This document shows, one piece after another, positions 51,185-57,055 of a DNA stretch of 64,000 bases (its first letter is position 1; each line of letters begins with the position of its first letter). The translations under genes were made by a program, and so were the position numbers. Below the pieces are notes generated by a model. It saw nothing but the letters and a program-made list of their open reading frames with translations, ran no database searches and was not told where the DNA came from. The stretch is from Bacillus sp. SG-1 (GTDB lineage Bacteria; Bacillota; Bacilli; Bacillales; Bacillaceae_B). Where the stretch lies: NCBI RefSeq assembly GCF_000181495.1, contig NZ_ABCF01000003.1, positions 61,223-125,222 on the forward strand. Reading direction: 5' to 3'.

Positions 51185-51730
51185 ATGAGTAAAATCAAGA
51201 AATACTTTCAGCCCTTGATATTATTGGGGGTTCTACTTTTAGCTTCTGGTTGCACAAACTCCGATACCGCAAGGGGCAACTCAGAAGAGGCCGGGGCCGA
51301 AAGTGCTGCTGAACAAAATATTGAAGCTTTCTTAGAAAATGTATTTACTGGACCTAATGAGGAGAACGAGTTTTTGTTCAACTTTGAAGATTTGGAAGGA
51401 AGAGGCGAAAGGATTTCTGAGTACTATCAAGATAATTTCCAACCTTATATGAGCGAAAGTCTTTTAGAGGATTTTATCAATTCTAATGGTGCAGTTCAAT
51501 TCTTGATTGCTGCTCATCCTGATTATGTTTTAGCAACAGAAGAAATCACACTTGAAGAAAACGAGGATTATTACACCTTTGCTGCCGAAGTATCGTATAC
51601 GAATAAGGAAAGTAATGAAAGTGACACAGTTACAATTAACGGCAATATACAAACAGATGAAGAAGGTTTGGTCACGGGTATTCAATATCATAGGGGCGAA
51701 TATGAAGAATTTCGCACAGCTTTAAATTAG
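51185..51730 (+). CDS. Lipoprotein of unknown function
   Basis: 181 residues; ATG after GAAAGGGTGG. Lipobox LLLASGC is followed by an acidic Ser/Gly/Ala linker, then a domain with FLENVFTGPNEENEFLFN, YQDNFQPYMSESLLEDFINS and ITLEENEDYYTFAAEVSYTN, ending GLVTGIQYHRGEYEEFRTAL. The shape (small alpha+beta, NTF2-like) is suggested but not proven. It has its own terminator. Member of the second array. Confidence 0.75.
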   Translation: MSKIKKYFQPLILLGVLLLASGCTNSDTARGNSEEAGAESAAEQNIEAFLENVFTGPNEENEFLFNFEDLEGRGERISEYYQDNFQPYMSESLLEDFINSNGAVQFLIAAHPDYVLATEEITLEENEDYYTFAAEVSYTNKESNESDTVTINGNIQTDEEGLVTGIQYHRGEYEEFRTALN

Positions 51731-51761
51731 GAATCAGAAACCTTAACACTAAAAAAATCAG

Positions 51762-51792
51762 GCTCAGTTCAATTTGGGACTGAGCATTTTTT
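51762..51792 (+). terminator. Terminator after the lipoprotein gene at 51185
   Basis: GCTCAGT pairs with ACTGAGC around TCAATTTGG and is followed by ATTTTTT. Confidence 0.85.
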
Positions 51793-51905
51793 ATGCTAAA
51801 CCACTCTCCCTAAAACTATATGGCAATTAAGAAGGTTTATTAATTTGAGTTGAAGGATACTTCAGGATCCTTTCAGCTCGCTTTAGATATAAGCTCTTCT
51901 GTGAG

Positions 51906-51953
51906 AGAGGGCGTTTGCGGAACAGGCCGCTGCTCCCTGCGGATTATTCAAGA
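51906..51953 (+). repeat. R1 element, degenerate
   Basis: GAGGGCGTTTGCGGAACAGG and a CCGC/GCTCCC right arm; the second hairpin is poorly kept. Confidence 0.5.
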
Positions 51954-51999
51954 AAGTTGTAGGTTACTAAACACGAAGAGGAAGGTGCTATAGCTAACA

Positions 52000-52230
52000 A
52001 TGGAGGATGTTGTAGGGTGTCCTGGATGTGGTAACGAGTTGAAGCAAGGATATATTTTCTCTCCTCGAAGAATTTGCTGGTCAGACTCTCCTGATTCAAT
52101 CTTTGCTAATTTTGGAAGTGAAATATTAATAGGCGATGCAGTGTTAAAAGTCAAAAAAACTCCAGCATTAAGATGTGAAGAGTGTAATTTAGTTTTTTTA
52201 AACACAAGTGAAATAACAATATTAAAATAG
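52000..52230 (+). CDS. PF20097-type zinc-ribbon small protein, copy 2
   Basis: 76 residues with Cys pairs CPGCGN and CEECN; the central GYIFSPRRICWSDSPDSIF and ILIGDA segments match copy 1 at 48276. The nucleotide match to copy 1 is strong within the core and drops outside it. It differs at its last residues (VFLNTSEITILK), reflecting a changed 3' end. Start ATG after AGGAAGGTGC. Confidence 0.78.
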   Translation: MEDVVGCPGCGNELKQGYIFSPRRICWSDSPDSIFANFGSEILIGDAVLKVKKTPALRCEECNLVFLNTSEITILK

Positions 52231-52261
52231 CAATAGTTGTGAACGTAACTTATTTAATAAA

Positions 52262-52323
52262 AAGGGGGCGCATGTTGAACAAGTGGCTGCCCTTTGTTCA
52301 AGGTGCAGGATTATTGAATAAGG
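52262..52323 (+). repeat. R1 element
   Basis: AAAGGGGGCG with GGCTGCCC-type right arm, then TTGTTCAA / TTGAATAA closing the second hairpin around GGTGCAGGATTA. One of the best-preserved copies. Confidence 0.75.
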
Positions 52324-52361
52324 GTTTATTAAGAAAAGTGAAAGAAAAGGATTGATACCAA

Positions 52362-52565
52362 GTGATGAAGGTCTTTAGTGGTTTTATTCTGATTATGTTA
52401 ATTATGGTTATTCTATATTTTTTGCTTGGGGTTGGTTTGTTCTCGGGCGGAACAGGTAATGAGGGGCTAATTTATATATTTGGTACTTTGATTATTATTC
52501 TTCTATCCTTTATAACTTCATTATTGGTGCATTTAATAGAAGTAATAAATAAAAATTCAAAATGA
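52362..52565 (+). CDS. Small two-helix membrane protein
   Basis: 66-67 residues; GTG at 52362 directly precedes an in-frame ATG at 52365, and AAAAGG lies about 11 bases upstream, so either codon may be used. Hydrophobic segments GFILIMLIMVILYFLLGVGL and YIFGTLIIILLSFITSLLVH. No family recognised. Confidence 0.6.
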   Translation: MMKVFSGFILIMLIMVILYFLLGVGLFSGGTGNEGLIYIFGTLIIILLSFITSLLVHLIEVINKNSK

Positions 52566-52574
52566 AAAGTTTAT

Positions 52575-52630
52575 TCAAGGGGCATTTGCTGAACAAGCTC
52601 TTTTAAAGTAAGGGAGCAGTTTAGTCAAAG
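52575..52630 (+). repeat. R1 element, partly degenerate
   Basis: GGGGCATTTGCTGAACAAGC, then a TTTTAAAGTAAGGGAGCAG-type 3' half. It lies directly upstream of copy 2 of the ATC-start gene. Confidence 0.6.
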
Positions 52631-52654
52631 AACCTTTTAAAGGAGGGGGAGAGA

Positions 52655-52891
52655 ATCAGTAATTTAAAGAGGGTAAATGATATTCTCTATATCATCGTAT
52701 TTGGGCTTTCAGCATCATATTTATTAATGGAGAATAGGATACCGATATATATTGTTCTAACTCTTTTATCTATTACTTTTATGCTAACGGCAGTGGAGTT
52801 CATCAAAGGACGCAAGGATAAGGGAGGCTATAAATATATTGTTGGGGCAGTTGTTATGCTTTTTGCCGCTATGGTGTTCTTTATAAAGTAA
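52655..52891 (+). CDS. Small membrane protein with apparent ATC start (copy 2)
   Basis: 78 codons beginning ATC-AGT-AAT-TTA five bases after GGAGGGGG; same frame and same ATC as copy 1 at 3731, 49 kb away. The product (SNLKRVNDILYIIVFGLSAS, ending MVFFIK) is probably integral to the membrane. It keeps the full C-terminus where copy 1 has lost one T. Six silent against six replacing codon differences between the copies support coding function. No canonical start is available within the first 20 codons. Confidence 0.62.
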   Translation: MSNLKRVNDILYIIVFGLSASYLLMENRIPIYIVLTLLSITFMLTAVEFIKGRKDKGGYKYIVGAVVMLFAAMVFFIK

Positions 52892-52915
52892 ATGTAAAAA
52901 ACACTTCCACTACTT

Positions 52916-52970
52916 ACCGTCCTTATGCTGAACAGTGCAGCTGTCATTTGTTCAAGTAAAGTTTGAAAGG
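52916..52970 (+). repeat. R1-like element
   Basis: TATGCTGAACAGTGCAGC, then the 3' half TTTGTTCAAGTAAAG. Equivalent in position to 3990-4025 after copy 1 of the gene. Confidence 0.5.
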
Positions 52971-53081
52971 ATGAAAAAGCAGTCGCCTTTATTATAAGTC
53001 TAACTTTTGGGGCTGTTAACAATTTCAGCAAGGTGAATATCACGTTAAAAATTATATTTGATATTATTGAGGAGTGTTTGA

Positions 53082-53429
53082 ATGGGTTTAAATTCACAAG
53101 GACATTCATTAGGGATTATTGTTTTCACCATTTTGTTTGCTGTTACAGCGGTTCCTATGATTTTCCTTGGAACAAATGATGTAAATAGGTATGAAGAAAT
53201 AGGAAAAAATGTTTCTGTTGAGATACTAGAACGTCTAAACAGAGAAGGTTATAAAAAAGATGATGATAATACAGAATGGAGTTTAGATGATGTGAAATTA
53301 TCCCTTGCCTTTAGTGGGAAGGGGAAAGGTAACGTTAAAACGACTGTTGGAGAGTATGGACATTGGGGTCAGGCCCCGCCTAGCCGAACAATGCTTAGTA
53401 GGGTAATTGAAGAGATTGAGTGGGATTAG
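53082..53429 (+). CDS. Membrane-anchored small protein with R2 sequence inside its 3' end
   Basis: 115 residues; ATG after GAGGAGTG. One N-terminal membrane segment (LGIIVFTILFAVTAVPMIFL) and a charged domain (YEEIGKNVSVEILERLNREG, then WSLDDVKLSLAFSGKGKG). Residues around GHWGQAPPSRT are encoded by an R2 core (GGGGTCAGGCCCC), after which the frame stays open to SRVIEEIEWD. The same 3' tail without the rest of the gene is found at 49932, so the copy there is a fragment. Function unknown. Confidence 0.6.
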   Translation: MGLNSQGHSLGIIVFTILFAVTAVPMIFLGTNDVNRYEEIGKNVSVEILERLNREGYKKDDDNTEWSLDDVKLSLAFSGKGKGNVKTTVGEYGHWGQAPPSRTMLSRVIEEIEWD

Positions 53430-53440
53430 GGGGGAATTTG

Positions 53441-53716
53441 GTGAAAGTAAAAAGATATTCTTGGTTAAGTTATTCGTCAATTGGATTAGGTATATTATTA
53501 ATATTGCACCCGCTACTAACTAATGTGTTTCCTAAATACTTTATGAACTTACAGTATATCGGTATACCATTAACAATCATAGTTAGTCTTTTTGCTCTTC
53601 AAAAGAAGAATGAGAAGAAACTATTAGCTACAATAGGTTTATCGCTTGGGATTATAATGATGTTATTTGTTGCAGTAATTCTTTATATATCCTTAAATAA
53701 ATACAGCCCTATTTAA
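53441..53716 (+). CDS. Small three-helix membrane protein, duplicated copy 2
   Basis: 91 residues from the GTG at 53441 with AGGGGGGAAT upstream. Three hydrophobic segments as in copy 1 (50014): YSSIGLGILLILHPLLTN and the two that follow. The ribosome binding site differs slightly between the copies. Function unknown. Confidence 0.7.
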   Translation: MKVKRYSWLSYSSIGLGILLILHPLLTNVFPKYFMNLQYIGIPLTIIVSLFALQKKNEKKLLATIGLSLGIIMMLFVAVILYISLNKYSPI

Positions 53717-53737
53717 TGCAGAAGCTATTACAGGATC

Positions 53738-53803
53738 CTCCATAATAGGTGGAAATAGCAGCTACAGCTCTTCTTCTATTGTTGGGGCAGGTTAATGGAA
53801 GAA
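53738..53803 (+). repeat. R1-type element, long variant
   Basis: AGGTGGAAATAGCAGCTAC, then CTTCTATT / AATGGAAG arms around GTTGGGGCAGGTT. The copy-1 counterpart is 50316-50380 with CTTCAATT at the left arm. Confidence 0.55.
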
Positions 53804-53861
53804 AGGCTATTACGCAACCATAATAAGATAATCTAAAATGACTAAATAAAGGGGAAAATTT

Positions 53862-53984
53862 ATGTGGATTCTTGCACTACTTATTGTTGTAGGTGTTGGG
53901 ACAATTGTTGGTTTTTTGAAAGAACAATCTAAACAGAATAAAAGAATTATTGAACTACTTGAAGAGATAAATCAAAACAAATAA
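53862..53984 (+). CDS. 40-residue membrane-anchored protein with charged tail
   Basis: ATG after AAGGGGAAAATTT. The product starts MWILALLIVVGVGTIVGFLK, a single membrane segment, and continues as a charged helix ending LLEEINQNK. It is the intact version of the gene stopped at codon 2 at 50435. Same design as the 39-residue protein at 10732. No family recognised. Confidence 0.65.
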   Translation: MWILALLIVVGVGTIVGFLKEQSKQNKRIIELLEEINQNK

Positions 53985-53995
53985 TAAATCAATAA

Positions 53996-54053
53996 GCAGG
54001 ACGTGCTAAACAAGCAGCCGCTCTATGTTCAAGTAAAGGGCAGTTTAGTAACA
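53996..54053 (+). repeat. R1 element
   Basis: AACAAGCAGCCGC and GTTCAAGTAAAGGGCAGTTT; its 3' arm has diverged relative to 50570-50632, where the duplication ends. Confidence 0.65.
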
Positions 54054-54114
54054 GAAGTATATTTACTGATTAATGAACAAAAATGCAAATGAAAAACTCA
54101 AAGGGTGGTAAATA

Positions 54115-54429
54115 ATGATTGATTGGTTTTGGCTTAATGCTGGTAGTCTTGCTCTTGGTCTTATTGCCTGGACACTTCCTATTGTTAATCTTATGCGATA
54201 TAAAAACCATAACCTTAATAATTGGAGCACTTTTTCCATTATGAGTATCAGTGCTTGTGCTATATCGTTATATTTTCAGATAGTCTATGCTCATAATCTG
54301 GTTAAGATTGGGGCTTTGTCTAATCTTATAGAAGAGGGTTGGGTGGTTGCAAGTTCAGTTCTTCTTATCGTTACACTCCTATTAAATATAATTACAATCA
54401 TTGTATATCGTGACAAAACAAAAAAGTAG
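54115..54429 (+). CDS. Three-helix membrane protein of unknown function
   Basis: 104 residues; ATG after AAAGGGTGG. Hydrophobic segments LNAGSLALGLIAWTLPIVNL, WSTFSIMSISACAISLYFQI and VASSVLLIVTLLLNIITIIV, with a basic C-terminus. Overall architecture is like the paralogues at 11119 and 11597 (helix, helix plus amphipathic loop, helix), but sequence similarity is weak. Function unknown. Confidence 0.72.
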   Translation: MIDWFWLNAGSLALGLIAWTLPIVNLMRYKNHNLNNWSTFSIMSISACAISLYFQIVYAHNLVKIGALSNLIEEGWVVASSVLLIVTLLLNIITIIVYRDKTKK

Positions 54430-54508
54430 AATATAAAATTGCTGTTTGTGAAAGTGTGTACTTAAACGAATGGGTGCAAGAATTGAATAAGCAATTGGTG
54501 GAGGACTT

Positions 54509-54750
54509 ATGCTAATTGCACTATTTCTTGAATCAAAGGATTTAGACTATACAAATATTTTAATTGAAAAATTTACAGTCATATTGAGTAAATATGGGAT
54601 TACAGTGTCTTCATTATCAAAAAATTTCTAAACGAAATGGCTTCTAAGTGGGAGGAGCTTCCCAATGAATACTTATCTTCAAGAACAATGGAAAACTGTG
54701 AAATACATTTTAAAAACCTTTATATGATAACCGTTAACTTTGACGATTAA
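54509..54750 (+). pseudogene. Small gene split by a frameshift at an A-run
   Basis: The first frame starts at an ATG behind GGTGGAGG and reads MLIALFLESKDLDYTNILIE, then stops at 54631. The second frame continues LNEMASKWEELPNEYLSSRT to a stop at 54750. The two frames join if one base is lost or gained at the AAAAAA run near 54620, giving one protein of about 80 residues. Without the shift neither piece is a convincing gene. Sequencing error, real mutation and phase variation cannot be told apart here. Confidence 0.55.
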
Positions 54751-54771
54751 ATAATACTTCTTATTAAACAT

Positions 54772-54836
54772 AAGGGGGCGTTTGCTGAGCAAGCAGCCGC
54801 CCTTGTTCAACTATTAGGCAGTTTAATAGAATAAGC
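54772..54836 (+). repeat. R1 element, best-preserved copy
   Basis: First hairpin: GGGCG / CGCCC with TTGCT / AGCAG inside and a GAGCA loop. Second hairpin: TTGTTCAACTATT and AATAGAATAAG arms around AGGCAGTTT. Used here as the R1 reference. Confidence 0.8.
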
Positions 54837-54910
54837 GAAACTAAAATTTGTATGTTTTCGTCTAATTTATTAAGAAGAATTCGGTTAAGTTTAGAAAGGA
54901 TAAGTTTATA

Positions 54911-55318
54911 ATGAAATTCTCAAAATTAGGTACATTTTGTATAACAGCACTATTTTTATTCACAGGGTGCCAATCAAGTGATAATGCTGAAACTCATATT
55001 GTACGGGGAGAAACTACTTCGTGGAAAGCGAACCTTGAAGTAGTGTTTACTGCTGACCGAGAAATGTATTATGTAGGTGGGAGCTTGAAGTCCAAGTCCG
55101 ATTCAATCCCAAAAGAAGTCACGTATTTTATAACCCACTCACAAGGAGGGGGCTCTGGCACATCAAGAGATGGAAACGGTGAATACATTAAAATACCCCA
55201 AGGTGGAGGAAATAACCCCCCTGGAGATATAGAAGCATTCTCCGAGGAGATTACACTACGTGTAGAATGGGAAAGCGAAGATGGCGAAACTTTTAATGAA
55301 ACAATACCTTTAGATTAA
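54911..55318 (+). CDS. Lipoprotein, paralogue of the one at 56354
   Basis: 135 residues; ATG after GAAAGGAT. Signal peptide and lipobox LFTGC. The mature part (HIVRGETTSWKANLEVVFTA, YYVGGSLKSKSDSIPKEVTY, then a Gly-rich GGGSGTSRDGNGEYIKIPQG and ITLRVEWESEDGETFNETIP) is predicted beta-rich. The order G-E-x-x-W-x-A-x-L, a Gly/Ser loop, and V-x-W near the end is shared with the protein at 56354, so the two are distant paralogues. Function unknown. Confidence 0.75.
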   Translation: MKFSKLGTFCITALFLFTGCQSSDNAETHIVRGETTSWKANLEVVFTADREMYYVGGSLKSKSDSIPKEVTYFITHSQGGGSGTSRDGNGEYIKIPQGGGNNPPGDIEAFSEEITLRVEWESEDGETFNETIPLD

Positions 55319-55338
55319 GTCACTTCTAGGTATCCACC

Positions 55339-55371
55339 TTATTCAAGTAAAGGGCAGGTTAATTGAATAAG
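55339..55371 (+). repeat. R1 element, 3' half only
   Basis: TTATTCAA and TTGAATAA are perfect arms around GTAAAGGGCAGGTTAA. Confidence 0.65.
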
Positions 55372-55397
55372 CAATAAAAAAATGAGGAGGGGATAAT

Positions 55398-55671
55398 TTG
55401 TACTCATTATTTGAAAATACTCCTTCTTTTGTATTTGGGATTATAATTGTTAATATTTTCAATCTCTCTGACGATTAATATGGTAATTCAGAAAAATTTT
55501 GAACACCTTGTTGGGAAGCTTTTATTTTTATTAAGTTTTTTCGGTTTATCAATAGTGGCTTTTTTACTAAAATCGAATCAATCTATTTCTGAATTAATAC
55601 TTTTTTACATCTCAATTCCGGCATTGATATTAAGTATGGTTATTAGTGTAATAATAAAACTCAAACAATAA
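55398..55671 (+). pseudogene. Small membrane protein gene, apparently frameshifted
   Basis: A TTG with GGAGGGG five bases upstream starts MYSLFENTPSFVFGIIIVN and stops at 55478. A second frame, offset by +1, runs from 55447 to 55671 with KLLFLLSFFGLSIVAFLLKS and ILFYISIPALILSMVISVII but has only a weak start. Joining them near 55450-55475 gives a three-helix membrane protein of about 90 residues. Either the gene is broken or the second frame is translated alone. Confidence 0.45.
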
Positions 55672-55824
55672 TCATTAATCTCTTCTTGATATTGATAAAT
55701 TATCAGAAACCTTAACATCTCCGGTTAACGGAGCAAGAAAAAATATAAATGGATAATGATTAATGGGTTTTGTATGTATTGTAATTTCATAGACTGAGGG
55801 TCAAGGTTTTAAGGGGGGAATAGT

Positions 55825-56124
55825 ATTTTAAACAAAAGCAATATTATTATCTTTCTAAGTTTTTTTGTATTTTCTCTTTTAGCTGTCTTAATCTCTGAGG
55901 TATCAGTTGTATTGTCAGTAGTGTTTTTCATCTCTTACTTAGCATTAATGATGTTCTTCGGTGATAATAAAAACAGACCGTTCCCGTGGAATACTCTAGG
56001 AGTTATCACAATACTTTGTAGTTCAATAATCACCTATTTATTTAATATTCCTCTGAAATTCACTGCTGTTTTTCTAACTGTGTTTTTTGCCATTTATTTT
56101 ATAATTGCACCCGAATTAGAATAA
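55825..56124 (+). CDS. Small membrane protein with apparent ATT start
   Basis: 99 codons beginning ATT-TTA-AAC-AAA six bases after AAGGGGGG; an in-frame stop lies 15 bases upstream of the ATT, so initiation must be at or after it. The next canonical codon is a TTG at 55912, which would remove the first membrane segment (NIIIFLSFFVFSLLAVLISE) and has poor spacing. Further segments: VVFFISYLALMMFFGD, GVITILCSSIITYLFNI and FLTVFFAIYFIIAPELE. A four-helix membrane protein; function unknown. Confidence 0.55.
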   Translation: MLNKSNIIIFLSFFVFSLLAVLISEVSVVLSVVFFISYLALMMFFGDNKNRPFPWNTLGVITILCSSIITYLFNIPLKFTAVFLTVFFAIYFIIAPELE

Positions 56125-56176
56125 AGGTGATAAGAACACAAATGGCATATTTCCTTCAACTAAAAATGTTCCATCA

Positions 56177-56256
56177 AGCGGGGCAATAACTTTAGATCAG
56201 CTACTTGATCTGGCTATTGTCTTTCTTCAATTATTGGGCAGGTTAATTGAACATTG
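56177..56256 (+). repeat. R1-type element, long-stem variant
   Basis: GGGGCAATA and TATTGTCTT-type arms around GATCAGCTACTTGATC, then TTCAATT / AATTGAA perfect arms around ATTGGGCAGGTT. Confidence 0.6.
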
Positions 56257-56353
56257 AAAATCCTAAAAGGTAATACCTGTAATTATTAGAAAAGTTAAAT
56301 AATTTTGTGTTATCCTGTATAAAGAAACAACTTCCAGAAAAAGGAGGGATAAA

Positions 56354-56833
56354 TTGAAAAGCTGGATTATTATCGTATTTGCATCTCTTTCTCTTATCTT
56401 AGGTGGATGTAATCCAACATCAAATAGTGTAGATGAGTCGCTGGATGATATAAAAGAAGTTAAGGAACTTAATTATAATTTTGTGGGAGAAAGTGAAAAC
56501 TGGGAGGCTGAACTGGTTTTCAAGGGTGAAGAAATTTTCATCAAAGACCCCGAAGGAGATATAAACGATTACAACACAAGGACTCAAAGCGATTTTAAAT
56601 TAGAATATAAGGGCGAATTAAGTGAAATTGCTGGAAGCTCTTTATCCTATTCTTATGATACGGGGTCTGAAGGTAGTGAAGGGACAAGAGAGGACTTAGA
56701 TAAAAAAGTAATTGAGTCTCACGGGGGTTCTAAGAACGGCAGCATTATCCCGCAGGATAGCATTATTGAAGTAACCGTTGAATGGAATGGCGAAAAGGAA
56801 AATTTTATATTGGAAAATACAGACTCTCAGTAA
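56354..56833 (+). CDS. Lipoprotein, paralogue of the one at 54911
   Basis: 159 residues from a TTG at 56354 with AAAGGAGGGAT upstream. Lipobox LILGGC. Mature part NFVGESENWEAELVFKGEEI, then FKLEYKGELSEIAGSSLSYS, a Gly/Ser/Glu loop and IIEVTVEWNGEKENFILENT. It shares the G-E-S-x-x-W-x-A-x-L opening and the V-x-W closing strand with the protein at 54911. Extracellular and lipid-anchored by prediction; function unknown. Last gene of the second array. Confidence 0.75.
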   Translation: MKSWIIIVFASLSLILGGCNPTSNSVDESLDDIKEVKELNYNFVGESENWEAELVFKGEEIFIKDPEGDINDYNTRTQSDFKLEYKGELSEIAGSSLSYSYDTGSEGSEGTREDLDKKVIESHGGSKNGSIIPQDSIIEVTVEWNGEKENFILENTDSQ

Positions 56834-56877
56834 GATACTTGTATTGAAAAATAGAATTATTACTCGTGCAATTATTG

Positions 56878-56930
56878 TGCAGAGTGGTCGCCCTTTGCTT
56901 GTTCAGCTAAAGGGGGCTTTAATGTAAGAA
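56878..56930 (+). repeat. R1-type element, degenerate
   Basis: TGGTCGCCCTTTGCTTGTTC and CAGCTAAAGGGGGC keep pieces of both R1 halves. Marks the right end of the array. Confidence 0.45.
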
Positions 56931-56940
56931 TACAATATAT

Positions 56941-56972
56941 AGAGGCACTGCAATGTAGTTTGCAGTGCCTCT
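56941..56972. terminator. Bidirectional terminator
   Basis: AGAGGCACTGCA and TGCAGTGCCTCT are perfect 12-bp arms around ATGTAGTT. It lies between the + strand array and the minus-strand aldolase gene. Confidence 0.8.
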
Positions 56973-57055
56973 TATTTGTATATTTTGCCAATCATTTTCC
57001 ACGACAATAGTCTGGAATAACAACTGCTAATATGCTCATTCTCCCTAGATACATA

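Larger units (their letters stand above)
53358..54042 (+). repeat. Segmental duplication, copy 2 (partner 49932-50617)
   Basis: Near-identical to 49932-50617. It begins inside the 3' end of the gene at 53082, at an R2 core, and ends within an R1 element. Both enclosed genes are intact in this copy, so this copy probably has the older arrangement. Confidence 0.85.

Noticed and set aside
54772..54836. R1 as a true integron attC site
   Set aside because: The paired core sites (RYYYAAC and GTTRRRY) are not consistently present and no integrase gene is in the window; the cassette idea is kept only as a hypothesis.
46866..56930. CRISPR array reading of the repeats
   Set aside because: R1 copies are separated by genes of varied length rather than by uniform short spacers, and no cas genes are present.
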